Assembly: GCF_023238205.1 (NCBI RefSeq)
Contig: NZ_CP096662.1
Location: 1 to 64,000 of the forward strand
Source of the DNA: Halorussus limi
GTDB lineage: Archaea; Halobacteriota; Halobacteria; Halobacteriales; Haladaptataceae
Reading direction: 5' to 3'
DNA: 64,000 bases
The notes under the pieces are model-generated. The model had not been told where the DNA came from and did no database searches. It was given only the letters and a program-made list of their open reading frames with translations. Each line of letters starts with the position of its first letter. Positions within the stretch are counted from its first letter, which is position 1. Both the position numbers and the translations under genes were made by a program. Of the stretch, positions 33,065-42,538 are shown one piece after another.

Positions 33065-33250
33065 CTAGTGTAATCTGAAACTGTGCTCACTTCGACCGTT
33101 TGAATGAATAGCCGGCTTCTTCCAGAGCCCTTTCGACGTGAGGCTCATGGAGGATGTCAAGTTCGCCTTTTGCTTGAACCATCCACTTCTCTCTTCAAAC
33201 GTAAACTGATAGGTGGCAATAGCGAACTCACCACGATTATCGATGCCCAT
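33065..33250 (-). CDS. possible small hypothetical protein
   Basis: 61 aa from ATG 33250. The frame stays open about 27 codons further upstream (YEYTTEIIVEV) without a start, so this may be a damaged longer gene. FAIATYQFTFEERSGWF is protein-like, but the rest (SEHSFRLH end) is not typical of a halophile. The remaining bases to 33400 hold nothing clear. Confidence 0.25.
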   Translation of the reverse strand: MGIDNRGEFAIATYQFTFEERSGWFKQKANLTSSMSLTSKGLWKKPAIHSNGRSEHSFRLH

Positions 33251-33402
33251 GACCTCGACGATTATCTCAGTCGTGTACTCGTAGAGTTTTTGTCGGTCAC
33301 TTCCTCCATAAGCGCTCTAGAAGACTATTTCTCGGCTGGACATAAAGCCGCCAGGAGCGACGTTGAGTAGCAACTCGCCGGAAATTGCTTCAACGCACGT
33401 CA

Positions 33403-33410
33403 TTTATCAT
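33403..33410 (+). promoter_or_regulatory. TATA box of the first KhtT-KefB-like operon
   Basis: TTTATCAT, centred about 26 bp before ATG 33433. Leaderless spacing; no ribosome-binding site is seen. Confidence 0.5.
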
Positions 33411-33432
33411 ACTCGGCCTCCCGCGATAACGT

Positions 33433-33936
33433 ATGACGATCTATGAAACCGAAGTTCCAGGGGTCGGTCATAAATTCGAACTCGAACTGGATGGTGAGGA
33501 ACGACTAATTGTACTCATTCACCACGATGGGAAGCGTGAGGTCTATCGCCGTCCTGGAGAAAACCAAGACAGCCAGAAGTTGTTCAGTCTTACTGGTAAG
33601 CGAGCGCGCCAGCTTGGCTCTATCCTTGAGGGAGCACACTTTCAGCCCATCGAAATGGACGAAATCCAAGTGCCCTTGGGCGAAGCGATCATCGAGTGGG
33701 TCGATATCGATTCATCATCACCATTAGTGGGACAGACCCTCCGGGCGGCCAATATTCGGGAGCAGACCGGCGTATCAATTATTGCAATTCAGCGGGCCGA
33801 AAAGACGATAGCGAATCCGATGCCCGATACGACTATCGAGGCTGATGATATCCTCGTCACGCTCGGGAGCCGGGACGAGCAACAGGCGTTCTCCGAACTT
33901 GTCGAAACCGGATCTACCGATACTTCGCAGGCCTAA
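33433..33936 (+). CDS. KhtT-like regulatory subunit with RCK_C (TrkA-C) domain (copy 1)
   Basis: 167 aa. The N-terminal part is a KhtT-type domain (MTIYETEVPGVGHKFELELD). Residues about 80-160 form an RCK_C domain (SPLVGQTLRAANIREQTGVS, IEADDILVTLGSRDE). In bacteria KhtT binds c-di-AMP and opens the partner K+/H+ antiporter. The gene ends 2 bp before the antiporter gene, so the pair is one functional unit. Ligand binding here is by analogy. Confidence 0.88.
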   Translation: MTIYETEVPGVGHKFELELDGEERLIVLIHHDGKREVYRRPGENQDSQKLFSLTGKRARQLGSILEGAHFQPIEMDEIQVPLGEAIIEWVDIDSSSPLVGQTLRAANIREQTGVSIIAIQRAEKTIANPMPDTTIEADDILVTLGSRDEQQAFSELVETGSTDTSQA

Positions 33937-33938
33937 GA

Positions 33939-35147
33939 ATGGCGGAACTGTTGCTTGTCGAGATCGGCATCGCACTGACTGGTATCGCGCTCGCAGGTGC
34001 TTTGGCCAACCGCATCGGCCTGTCCGTAATCCCAGCATACATCATCATCGGGATCCTCATCGGACCGAATGAGCCGTCCTCAATTGGCGGAATCTCACTC
34101 ACCCTCGTCGAACATCGGGAGTTTATCGATGTACTCGCTGAACTCGGTATCATATTCCTGTTGTTCTTCCTTGGTCTCGAGTTCAGCGTCTCTCAGCTGC
34201 TGGCCGATCGGAAACGCATCGCGAAAATCGGGAGTATCGACTTCCTCATCAACTTCGGTCTCGGCCTGACTCTTGGTGTCGTCTTCGGCTACACGCTCTT
34301 GGAGACGTTCTTCATCGCGGGGATCGTCTACATTTCCTCGAGTGCCGTGATCACGAAGTCACTCATCGATAACGGCTGGGTTGCGAACCCGGAGAGTAGC
34401 CCGATCTTGGGCACACTCGTCTTTGAAGATATTCTCATCGCCATCTACTTAGCACTACTATCGGCGGTCGCACTGGGTGAGGGGACAGCTCTGGATGCTG
34501 CGATGTCTGTGGGGTCGGCGTTTGCGTTTCTCGGTGTCCTCACCGTCGTTGCGTGGTACGGCTCGGAGTACGTGGAGCGAGCGTTCGACGCGGATTCAGA
34601 TGAACTATTCCTGCTTCGGGTTCTGGGGATCACGACACTCATAGCCGGTGCAGCTCTCACCGCTGGACTCAGTGAAGCTGTCGCTGCGTTCTTCGTCGGG
34701 ACAGCGTTCAGCGGAACCGACCATACCGAACGGATCGAGGACGTCGTCGCACCTGCCCGTGACTTCTTTGCTGCTGTGTTCTTCTTCTCGATCGGGCTCA
34801 CGACAGACATTACATTACTCGCCAACGTCGTCTGGTTGCTCCTTGCAGCCATTCTCGTCACGACTGCTGGAAAGCTGGTGAGTGGCACACTGTCCGGTCA
34901 AGTCTACGGATTGGATCGAATACGTTCGGCCCGTGTCGGTTTTGGGATGGTGCCACGAGGTGAGTTTTCTCTCGTGATCGCTACACTTGCTGCCAGTGTT
35001 GGCACTGGGGCACTCGGATCCGTAATTCCCGCATTTACGGTTGGTTACGTCTTGCTGATGAGCATCTTGGGGACTGTTCTGATCCAGAACTCGGATCCGA
35101 TTCTGGACCGTGTTCCACTGAGACTGCGAAAGTCAACACCCGAGTGA
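33939..35147 (+). CDS. CPA2-family cation/H+ antiporter, KefB/KhtU-like (copy 1)
   Basis: 402 aa, about 12 helices (IGLSVIPAYIIIGILIGPNEP; GIIFLLFFLGLEFS; SSAVITKSLIDNGW; VFEDILIAIYLA). The V-F-E-D-I segment carries the transport aspartate of CPA2 exchangers. It lacks its own RCK tail; the regulator is the separate KhtT-like protein before it. Expected to expel K+ in exchange for protons when signalled. Close relative of the gene at 45007. Confidence 0.9.
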   Translation: MAELLLVEIGIALTGIALAGALANRIGLSVIPAYIIIGILIGPNEPSSIGGISLTLVEHREFIDVLAELGIIFLLFFLGLEFSVSQLLADRKRIAKIGSIDFLINFGLGLTLGVVFGYTLLETFFIAGIVYISSSAVITKSLIDNGWVANPESSPILGTLVFEDILIAIYLALLSAVALGEGTALDAAMSVGSAFAFLGVLTVVAWYGSEYVERAFDADSDELFLLRVLGITTLIAGAALTAGLSEAVAAFFVGTAFSGTDHTERIEDVVAPARDFFAAVFFFSIGLTTDITLLANVVWLLLAAILVTTAGKLVSGTLSGQVYGLDRIRSARVGFGMVPRGEFSLVIATLAASVGTGALGSVIPAFTVGYVLLMSILGTVLIQNSDPILDRVPLRLRKSTPE

Positions 35148-35232
35148 AGCCGGGATATCTTGAAGGGCATTCCGACCCTATTTAAGCTCGAAAGCCGTAT
35201 GCGACGCGTAGGTACCCGTACTATCCCTCATC

Positions 35233-35568
35233 ATGCCTGACCCGAATCCCGATAGCGAGTCGTCGAATGGGGATGAGCTCTCCCCTGAGGATGTCTATGA
35301 GACTATGGACCCGCTCGAACCATACACTACGGATGAGTTAGCACGCCGCCTCGAGACATCGAAAGGTCTCATTTGGTCGTTTCTGAACAAGCTCGTCGGC
35401 GAAGACAAAGTCCGGAAAAAAGAGCCCGAACCAAACCGGACGATCTGGATTCGAGAACCACCCGTCTACGAGTGTGAGAACTGTGGCTTCGAGTTTCAAG
35501 TCAAGTTTCTCCATCCAATCCTCTCTTCAGTCCGTCTGTGCCCTCGATGTGGAAAGCAGCTGGACTAG
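35233..35568 (+). CDS. winged-helix protein with C-terminal zinc ribbon
   Basis: 111 aa. An acidic N-terminus, a winged helix at about 30-75 (EPYTTDELARRLETSKGLIW, VRKKEPEPNRTIWI), then a zinc ribbon with CENCGFEF and CPRCGKQLD. The layout is that of haloarchaeal regulators. A TATTTAAG box at 35179 leaves a roughly 25-nt leader. It converges on trkH and may regulate the K+ genes. Confidence 0.8.
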   Translation: MPDPNPDSESSNGDELSPEDVYETMDPLEPYTTDELARRLETSKGLIWSFLNKLVGEDKVRKKEPEPNRTIWIREPPVYECENCGFEFQVKFLHPILSSVRLCPRCGKQLD

Positions 35569-35587
35569 TACCGCTTCTCCACGCTTT

Positions 35588-37084
35588 TCACGATTGCCAG
35601 TAGGACGGCGTCAATAGCACCAGCACCGGAATGATTTCGATCCGTCCAACCCACATGAGGAACGTCATAACGAGCTTCGTCGACCGCGGGAACGGCTCGT
35701 AGCTTTCGAGTGGGCCTGCGATACCGAAGGCCGGTCCGATATTGAAGAACGTTGCTGCTGCAGCACTCATCGCCTCAAACTCAGAAACCGTTAATTGTAC
35801 CCGAGAAGCGTCGAGCACGACGAAAATCGTCGCCAGGATGAAAAACACGAGACTCACGAGGGTGTACGCATAGATATCCCGAATCGTCTCTTCGTCGATG
35901 ACGGATCCGCTCAGTCGGACTGGGCGAATCGCACTTGGACTAGCTGCCGTAAACAGGTCGCGCCGAAACGCCTTCACGACGACCAACCAGCGCAGCGTCT
36001 TGATCGAACAGGTCGTACTGCCAGCCATTCCACCGATGAACATACAGACGAACAGGAGGTGTTTGGGTCCCGCCGACCAGAGGTTGAAGTCCGTGCTCGC
36101 GTAGCCAGTGGTTGTGACGATTGAGACAACCTGGAAGATAGCGTGTCGAGCGATCTCTTCGAGGCTCGTGTATGGCCCGCCGTTCGCGAACAGCATCCCG
36201 CCAACACCGAGGGAAAAGAACCCGAGGATCGCGACGTAGAACCGAAACTCGTCGCTGTTCCGGAGCCGGTCGAAGTTCCCTTGGAAGACGAAGTAGAGTA
36301 ACACGAAACTGGTTGCACCGATTGCCATGAACGGAATAATCACCCACTGCACAGCAGGAGAGAAGGCAGCAATGCTGTCCCCCCGGGGTGAAAAGCCACT
36401 CGTCGCGATCGTCGTGAATGCGTGCGCAATCGCATCGTACAACGTCATCTCCGGTGCATATCCAACCAAGTGAAGCCCGTAGAGAACCGCCACCTGGAGC
36501 CCGGTCAGGCCGATATAGAGCTTCCAGAGAAGAGCAGCCGTTTCCGAAATTTTGGGAGTGAGTTTGTTGACGTCTTGGGTCTGGCTTTCGGTCTCCATGA
36601 GCTGCGCCCCACCGACGGATAACTGGGAGAGGACCGCCGTCGCTAGCACGAGGATTCCGAGCCCACCGAGCCACTGAAGAACCGCTCGCCACATGAGGAT
36701 GGCCCGCGAGTGGCGGTCGAAATTCACGATGACCGTCGCGCCGGTAGTCGTGATGCCGCTCATACTCTCGAAGAGCGCGTTCACAGGTTCTGCAAGAGTG
36801 CCTTCACCAGCCAGCAGAAATGGGACGGCACCGACGAGAGCTATGCTCAGCCACGTCAGCGAGACCATCAGGAACGCCTCCCGGGCACGGAGGTCACGCT
36901 CGTCGGTTAGCTGTTCGAGACCGAATCCTAGGAGTACCGTGCCCAATATCGGGAGGACGAACGGGAGCAGTGCCGTTCCGTCGTAGAGAGCGATACCGAG
37001 TGGGAAGAGTAATGGCACCCACAGCCACTTGAGAATCGTTCCAACCAGTCGGCAGCTAACCCGCCAATCGACGCGAATCCTCAT
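35588..37084 (-). CDS. trkH: Trk potassium uptake membrane subunit TrkH
   Basis: 498 aa from ATG 37084, overlapping the trkA stop (ATGA). Four K+-channel-like pore loops are visible: MSGITTTGATVI, ATSGFSPRGDS, TTTGYASTDFN and NIGPAFG. Each has the selectivity-filter glycine region. Forms a dimeric K+ channel/transporter gated by TrkA. An upstream extension of the frame is trkA antiphase and not coding. Clear functional pair with trkA. Confidence 0.93.
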   Translation of the reverse strand: MRIRVDWRVSCRLVGTILKWLWVPLLFPLGIALYDGTALLPFVLPILGTVLLGFGLEQLTDERDLRAREAFLMVSLTWLSIALVGAVPFLLAGEGTLAEPVNALFESMSGITTTGATVIVNFDRHSRAILMWRAVLQWLGGLGILVLATAVLSQLSVGGAQLMETESQTQDVNKLTPKISETAALLWKLYIGLTGLQVAVLYGLHLVGYAPEMTLYDAIAHAFTTIATSGFSPRGDSIAAFSPAVQWVIIPFMAIGATSFVLLYFVFQGNFDRLRNSDEFRFYVAILGFFSLGVGGMLFANGGPYTSLEEIARHAIFQVVSIVTTTGYASTDFNLWSAGPKHLLFVCMFIGGMAGSTTCSIKTLRWLVVVKAFRRDLFTAASPSAIRPVRLSGSVIDEETIRDIYAYTLVSLVFFILATIFVVLDASRVQLTVSEFEAMSAAAATFFNIGPAFGIAGPLESYEPFPRSTKLVMTFLMWVGRIEIIPVLVLLTPSYWQS

Positions 37085-38418
37085 ACGAGATCCATAACAG
37101 GAGAAAGGACATCTGTAGCCACAAAGAGAACGACGTGATCGCCGGGTTCGATGACGGTTTCGCCGCGGGGAACGATGAACTCCTGATCGCGAGTGACCGC
37201 TCCAATGACGACGTCGGATGGGAGTTCGGTAACGCACTCGCGGATCGGTCGACCGGTGAGGACGCTTTCCTCGTCGACCTCGATCTCCAGCACCTCAGCT
37301 TGACGATCTTCGATAAGTGAGAGGTTTTCGACCTGGCCCTTCTGTGTAAAGCGGATGATCTCCTCTGCAGTCGCTTCACGTGGATTGATTGCGACGTCGA
37401 TCCCGATCGCCTCAAATAAGCCGGCGTATTGCCCTTCCTCGACAACGGCGACTGTTCGTTGAACTCCAATGTTCTGTGCGAGCAGCGAGACGAGGAGGTT
37501 CTTTTCGTCGCTGTCGGTCGCTGCGATGACTGCGTCCGCTCGATCGATCTGTTCCCCGACGAGGAAATCTGTATCTGTCGCATCGTGTTCCAACACGATT
37601 GTTCCGGGGAGGTCTTCGGCGAGTTCCCGACCACGGTCCGCATCTTGTTCGATTAGACGAGGTTCGATACCACGCTCTTCGAGTAGCTTAGCCGTGTGAT
37701 ATCCGATGTCGCTCCCACCAACGACGACAATATTGCGGGCCTCATCTGAAGATTCAGGTGAGGCAACCGTTCTCGAAAAGGATTGGACACTCTCTGGACT
37801 GCCGATGACGATCACCCTGTTCCCAGCTTCGATACGCGTCTGCCCACGAGCGATTACGACGTCGCCATCCTGAACAAGTGCAGCGAACGTGAGCGCCTCG
37901 AATTTATCCGCCTCTTCGACGGTCTGTCCCGCGATTTCACTTTCTGCTGTCACCTCGAACTCGGCCATCTGGACGAGTCCGCCAGCGAACGGGTCGACGT
38001 CGATTGCTGCTGGGAGCCCGACGACGCGGACGATATCATTCGCCGTGAGGAGATTCGTCGAGACCATGAAGTCGACGCCGAATGCATCCTCCGACTTTGT
38101 CCAAGTCTTGAAGAAGTTCGTATTTCGAGTCCTGGCAATAGTAAAGACGCCACCAACTGTTTTCGCGGTTCCACAGGTGACGAGGTTCGTCTCATCGTCG
38201 TCTGTACTGGCGATGAGCATGTCTGCTTCGGCGATGCCAGCGTTTTCGAGTGTCTCCAGCGAGGTCCCGTCCCCCTCTATCGCTAAGATGTCGTTCGAAT
38301 AGGTAAGTTCATCAACTTTCTCGGGGTCAACATCGATAACGATGACGTCGTGGCTCTCGGCGAGACTGACTGCGATATTGGAACCGACTTCACCAGCCCC
38401 AACTACGATTACACGCAT
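37081..38418 (-). CDS. trkA: Trk potassium uptake regulatory protein TrkA
   Basis: 445 aa with two RCK units. RCK1: MRVIVVGAGEVGSNIAVSLA (GxGxxG) with Asp in VIVIDVDPEK; RCK_C about 140-220. RCK2: NIVVVGGSDIGYHTAKLL and a C-terminal RCK_C (VLTGRPIRECVTELPSDVV). Start ATG 38418 is preferred over a 47-codon extension without homology. Binds nucleotides and gates TrkH; RCK_C domains are known c-di-AMP targets in several organisms. Confidence 0.93.
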   Translation of the reverse strand: MRVIVVGAGEVGSNIAVSLAESHDVIVIDVDPEKVDELTYSNDILAIEGDGTSLETLENAGIAEADMLIASTDDDETNLVTCGTAKTVGGVFTIARTRNTNFFKTWTKSEDAFGVDFMVSTNLLTANDIVRVVGLPAAIDVDPFAGGLVQMAEFEVTAESEIAGQTVEEADKFEALTFAALVQDGDVVIARGQTRIEAGNRVIVIGSPESVQSFSRTVASPESSDEARNIVVVGGSDIGYHTAKLLEERGIEPRLIEQDADRGRELAEDLPGTIVLEHDATDTDFLVGEQIDRADAVIAATDSDEKNLLVSLLAQNIGVQRTVAVVEEGQYAGLFEAIGIDVAINPREATAEEIIRFTQKGQVENLSLIEDRQAEVLEIEVDEESVLTGRPIRECVTELPSDVVIGAVTRDQEFIVPRGETVIEPGDHVVLFVATDVLSPVMDLV

Positions 38419-38533
38419 TGGTTCTCCCTCAATGTACTCATTAGACGTGACTAAAGGGCGAACCCTACAAAAAAGTCGTTCTCGACATTCCGGGTCGAAT
38501 CTTCTAAGGAAGGATGTTCTTGAAGAGTCTGAA

Positions 38534-39097
38534 TCAACCCGAAGGACGCCACTCACCACCTAACTCATCGCGCTGATAATCGTTGTAATCCCCATCCTCA
38601 AAGAGTGTCATGCGACCGTCTTCCTCACTGAGCGTCACAGCCGCGACCACTTCTTCACGGACAGACACCTCGATTGCGCTCAAGTGCTTCGTTCCCATCC
38701 AGTCAGCATACTCAATCGTTTCTGCCGCCTCCGCTTCGTCGGAATTCGGACTTTTGATCCGGACCATCTGCTCTTGGATAGTTCCGTCCGTACTGACGAC
38801 AACCGCGCCGTCACGTGAATGGCCGACCGTTCGCGCTGCCTGGACGAATCCGTCGAGATTCTCCGTGACGACCCGACAGGTCTCGGTCGGCCAGACGTTC
38901 TCGCCCAGTGGGTCCGCATACGCGCCAGAATGCACCCCTGCCACGACCACGAAGTACAACCCCGGTCCCCGAACGTGCTCTTCGCCCCACCTCTCGAATT
39001 CGAGACTAATATCCTCGATCGCATATATGATGAAGTCAATGAGTTCACCAACTGTCGTGTACTCTACGCGCAACGGATCCGCATCCGGCTCGGACAT
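38534..39097 (-). CDS. DisA_N-domain diadenylate cyclase (DacZ-like)
   Basis: 187 aa. Would make c-di-AMP from two ATP. DisA_N features: GPGLYFVVVAGVHSG, the DGA motif (Asp96-Gly97-Ala98 in SRDGAVVVSTDG), and GTKHLSAIEVSVREEVVAAV (135-154). The last is where bacterial enzymes have GTRHRAA, so the RHR motif reads KHL here. Archaeal DacZ enzymes are of similar plan. The gene directly abuts the APC-Usp permease stop and faces trkAH, which argues for a link to K+/osmolyte control. Confidence 0.83.
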   Translation of the reverse strand: MSEPDADPLRVEYTTVGELIDFIIYAIEDISLEFERWGEEHVRGPGLYFVVVAGVHSGAYADPLGENVWPTETCRVVTENLDGFVQAARTVGHSRDGAVVVSTDGTIQEQMVRIKSPNSDEAEAAETIEYADWMGTKHLSAIEVSVREEVVAAVTLSEEDGRMTLFEDGDYNDYQRDELGGEWRPSG

Positions 39098-41551
39098 TTA
39101 TTCCTCCCCACCTTGCTCCATCGTGTTTGACTGCCCAGTCAGACGCTCGCGTAATATGTCGATCGACTGTTGAAGTCGCGACCGCACGTCTAGGTTCCGC
39201 TTGGCCATGATGACCGTGTTAGACGCTCGCATGGCGACCGTTTCCGGAATCGTGCCGAACAGGAACCGCTGGAACGCGCCTTCCCGCGTCGCGCCGATGA
39301 TGGTGAGGTCGTGATCTGCACTCGCCTCAACCAAGGTCGCCACCACGTCTTCTCCTTCTAGGAGGGTTGTCTCGAATGCTCCACCGGTTTCGAACGCCTC
39401 GGTCGCCGAAGCGAGCAACGAGCGTGCCCGCTCGTATTCCGCGTCGGACGCGTCGGGGTCGATGACGTAGGCGGACGTCACTGTCGCGCCAGTTCCGCGG
39501 GCGAGCGCGGCGGCCGTTTCGGCTGCCAGTTCGGCGTGTGGGCCACCCGCCGTCGGTAACAGGATCGAATCGAGATCGCCGTCGGCTTCTATCCCGATCC
39601 GCTCGACGAAGACGTCACAGTCGGCTTCGGCGACAACACGATCGACGACAGAGCCGAGTACGACGTCACTATCGCTCGACCGGTCGCCACCCCATCCGAC
39701 GAGGACGGCGTCGCTGCCGTGCTGGGCGACCGTGTTGATGATGGCGTCGGCGGCGTGGTGGCCAATCCTGATCGTCCCGCTGACGGGAACTCCCTCCTCC
39801 TCGGCGATATCCATCGCTTGGTCGAGGACGGCACGCTTCTCGCCGGTCCGTTCACGTCCACGCGAGAGCGGCGTCTGGTTGGGAACAGTGACCGCACTCA
39901 TGACGAGCACTTCGCCGTCGTTTTCATTGGCGAGTGTCGTCGCAGTTCGCATTAACTGGGGTGCATTCCGTGGATTCGCAATCGGGACGACAATCTGATA
40001 GCCGTTACCAGGAGCCGTATATTCGGCGACAGCCGTCGGTGTCTCCTCCTCGAGTTGTTCGACTGACGGTGTCCGACTCTTCCAGGCGAACCAGATTCCC
40101 ACGCCGATAACCTCCGCTAGAACCCCGAGTGCGACGGCGTACTGTCCGACCGTATCGGTGACGATGGTTCCGATGAGCACGAGGTTAGCGAGGACGGCAA
40201 TCGCCGGGATGATCGGGACCAGCGGGACCCGGAAGCCACGGTTGATGTCAGGATACTTGCGACGGTTGACGACTAACGCGACGTTGACGACCGTGAGACC
40301 AGTGATCAACAGGAAATTAGCGAACTGTGCGAGCCCCTCGATCCCGAGGTGTATACCGAACAGCGGGCGGGAGCCACCGGTCTCACCGAACAACACCGCG
40401 AACACGAAGATATACAGGAAGATGAGTCCCCCAGTCATGAGCACCGTCTTGTACGGCGTCCCCCAGTTCGGATGAATCGCCTCGAGGCTTCGTGGCAGGT
40501 GGTTCCGGCGACTCATTGCCAGTTTCACGCGCGACCCGGCCATGATCGTCGCATTTGCAGCCGACAGCATCGAGAACAGTGCCCCGACGATAATCACGTA
40601 GAACCCGGCGTTGTAGGGCAATCCGAGGAAGAACCGAGCCGCGTACCCCATCGATACCTCTCCATGGGTAGCGATGTATTCGGCGGCGTCCACGCCACCG
40701 AGATCAACATTCGCTGCGAGGAATTGAACGAAGGCATCACTGTTGACGGCGATGACGATCACCAGCACGACCAGCGTGTAGATGACCGTCACAATCCCCA
40801 TGCTGAGATAGATCGCTTTCGGGATAGTGTCACCAGGGTCTTTGATTTCCTCGGCGTTGGTGGCGATCGCGGAGAAGCCGAAGAACGTGATGAACACGAG
40901 GGCACTGGTCAGGCCGATGTTGGCGAACTCGCTAATGTTCTCTGTGACTGACTGTTGGATGACCGCCGGATCCAGCGCCTGTAATCCACCGTAGAGAAAC
41001 AACAGCAACAGCGCGACCTTCAGGCCGGTGACGATGATCTGGAACTGGTTGGATTCCTCTGTGCCGCGCATATTGACGAGCACAAGCAAAGAGAGAATGA
41101 CGATTCCCGGGACCCAGAACGGAATTGCCTCGGGGATGCTCAGAGCGGGATAGATGAACCGGTAGAACCAGTCAGAGAACGCAGCGAGGTAGAAGGCGGC
41201 GCTCGCGGGATAGCCGAGAATCATCGTCCATCCCATGATGTAGGTGAGATTGTTGTCGAAGGTGTTAGCGGTGTACATGTATCCGCCCCCACTCTCCTGG
41301 TAGATGGAGGAGAATTCGGCGTAGGCGGCGGCGGTGAACGCGGCGACTATCGCAGCGATAAGAAACGAGAGGATAGCGACGGCACCGACCTTTTCGACGG
41401 CGAGGCCGGACAGAACGAAAATGCCAGCGGCAATCATCGTCCCCACGCCGATCGCCAGCGCGCCGAGGAGCCCGATTTCCGGATTGAGTTCTTCGGTTAC
41501 GCTTTGCCCACCCCCTGCCTGAGTAGAAGACGAAATTGAATCATCGGCCAT
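39098..41551 (-). CDS. APC-family permease fused to universal-stress domains (second, upstream of dacZ)
   Basis: 817 aa. Transporter part about 1-500 (IGLLGALAIGVGTMIAAGIFVL; SAANATIMAGSRVKLAMSRR). Two Usp domains follow: about 510-640 with VLVGWGGDRSSDSDVVLGSVVD, and 645-775 with LTIIGATREGAFQRFLFGTI. Stop TAA is directly before dacZ ATG, so both come from one message. Related to, but distinct from, the permease at 27619. Probably moves an amino acid or osmolyte; direction unknown. Confidence 0.88.
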   Translation of the reverse strand: MADDSISSSTQAGGGQSVTEELNPEIGLLGALAIGVGTMIAAGIFVLSGLAVEKVGAVAILSFLIAAIVAAFTAAAYAEFSSIYQESGGGYMYTANTFDNNLTYIMGWTMILGYPASAAFYLAAFSDWFYRFIYPALSIPEAIPFWVPGIVILSLLVLVNMRGTEESNQFQIIVTGLKVALLLLFLYGGLQALDPAVIQQSVTENISEFANIGLTSALVFITFFGFSAIATNAEEIKDPGDTIPKAIYLSMGIVTVIYTLVVLVIVIAVNSDAFVQFLAANVDLGGVDAAEYIATHGEVSMGYAARFFLGLPYNAGFYVIIVGALFSMLSAANATIMAGSRVKLAMSRRNHLPRSLEAIHPNWGTPYKTVLMTGGLIFLYIFVFAVLFGETGGSRPLFGIHLGIEGLAQFANFLLITGLTVVNVALVVNRRKYPDINRGFRVPLVPIIPAIAVLANLVLIGTIVTDTVGQYAVALGVLAEVIGVGIWFAWKSRTPSVEQLEEETPTAVAEYTAPGNGYQIVVPIANPRNAPQLMRTATTLANENDGEVLVMSAVTVPNQTPLSRGRERTGEKRAVLDQAMDIAEEEGVPVSGTIRIGHHAADAIINTVAQHGSDAVLVGWGGDRSSDSDVVLGSVVDRVVAEADCDVFVERIGIEADGDLDSILLPTAGGPHAELAAETAAALARGTGATVTSAYVIDPDASDAEYERARSLLASATEAFETGGAFETTLLEGEDVVATLVEASADHDLTIIGATREGAFQRFLFGTIPETVAMRASNTVIMAKRNLDVRSRLQQSIDILRERLTGQSNTMEQGGEE

Positions 41552-41572
41552 ACTAGCGTGGCTGTATGCCAG

Positions 41573-41580
41573 TTATAAAT
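41573..41580 (-). promoter_or_regulatory. TATA box of the APC-dacZ operon
   Basis: ATTTATAA on the minus strand, centred 25 bp before the ATG at 41551. Leaderless spacing. The rest of 41581-42021 contains no supportable gene or repeat. Confidence 0.6.
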
Positions 41581-42021
41581 AAGTAAATACTGCATCCTAC
41601 GGCGACCAGAACGAGAGTCCACGCGACAATACCCCGACAACGCGACTGGCGATACTGTGATCAAGTCGGATGGCCCTATGAGAATCTCCGTAAGTCCCAG
41701 ACGCATGAAGTGTCAGAGAGTGACAGAGTTCAACAACTCCTACGGCTCAGAACGAGATAGGATCACTGGCCTGGTATGCAAAGGAACTGGAGAATTGGGT
41801 TCCCACCTCGGTTGACCCGCGAAGAGAGCACTCATCGTTGCCGAGCAGCATACGGAATCGTTCTTGAGTCCCAACATAGTGCTCAAGCCAGGAGTCCAAT
41901 ACAGTTTGGCTGTCCAATTAGATGACTGGTAGGTCCTCCGACTTCTCCGAGAAAAGACGTTGTGGTCTGATACCAGTCAGGTCCTCACCGTCAATTGGTG
42001 AGGATACGAATTAATTCCGGA

Positions 42022-42423
42022 TTATACTATGCTTGAGACCATTCGAAGCGCAGGAGGGAGGGTCACTCGAAGCAGTGCGCCACCGAATCCAAGACTGATG
42101 AATCCCATCAGGACTGCGAACTCTGACTTCTCGTCCTCGACCCCAACGAGGAAATGATACAGCAAGAACGAACCAGCACTCTGAACGACGAATAACCCCA
42201 CAATTGCGCCTCCGATGACGAAGAATGGGTCAGATTCCAGTGATAATGGAGGATACGGTGGGTCGAACCACCCAGACATTTTTACAAATAGTCCAATAAT
42301 GGTATACAGAATAAACCAGCTCCCAAAAAATATCATTCCTCGAACGCCGATATAGACGGAGAGCGCGAGATATCTCTCGAGGAGGGTTGCGATCTCAACG
42401 ACTCTTGACCGGGGCGGTTCCAT
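42022..42423 (-). CDS. three-helix membrane protein, unknown
   Basis: 133 aa. Hydrophobic segments: MIFFGSWFILYTIIGLFV, FFVIGGAIVGLFVVQSAGSFLLYHFLV and FAVLMGFISLGFGGALL. No recognised motif. Sits alone upstream of the K+ channel gene on the same strand with a 115-bp gap. Possibly a small stress-island membrane protein. Confidence 0.6.
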   Translation of the reverse strand: MEPPRSRVVEIATLLERYLALSVYIGVRGMIFFGSWFILYTIIGLFVKMSGWFDPPYPPLSLESDPFFVIGGAIVGLFVVQSAGSFLLYHFLVGVEDEKSEFAVLMGFISLGFGGALLRVTLPPALRMVSSIV

Positions 42424-42538
42424 ATCTGGTTGAGACTCCGCTTATCGAGACCGAATTCACATCCCGTGTTTAAAACAGCTTGTAACATCGAACAAGAGTA
42501 TCGATGAGCGGTCCGTATGTATCTTGGACAGGATTGTG

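Noticed and set aside
40349-40951. Plus-strand 200-aa ORF opposite the APC-Usp gene
   Set aside because: Arg/His/Asp-rich shadow; the permease helices on the minus strand explain the sequence.
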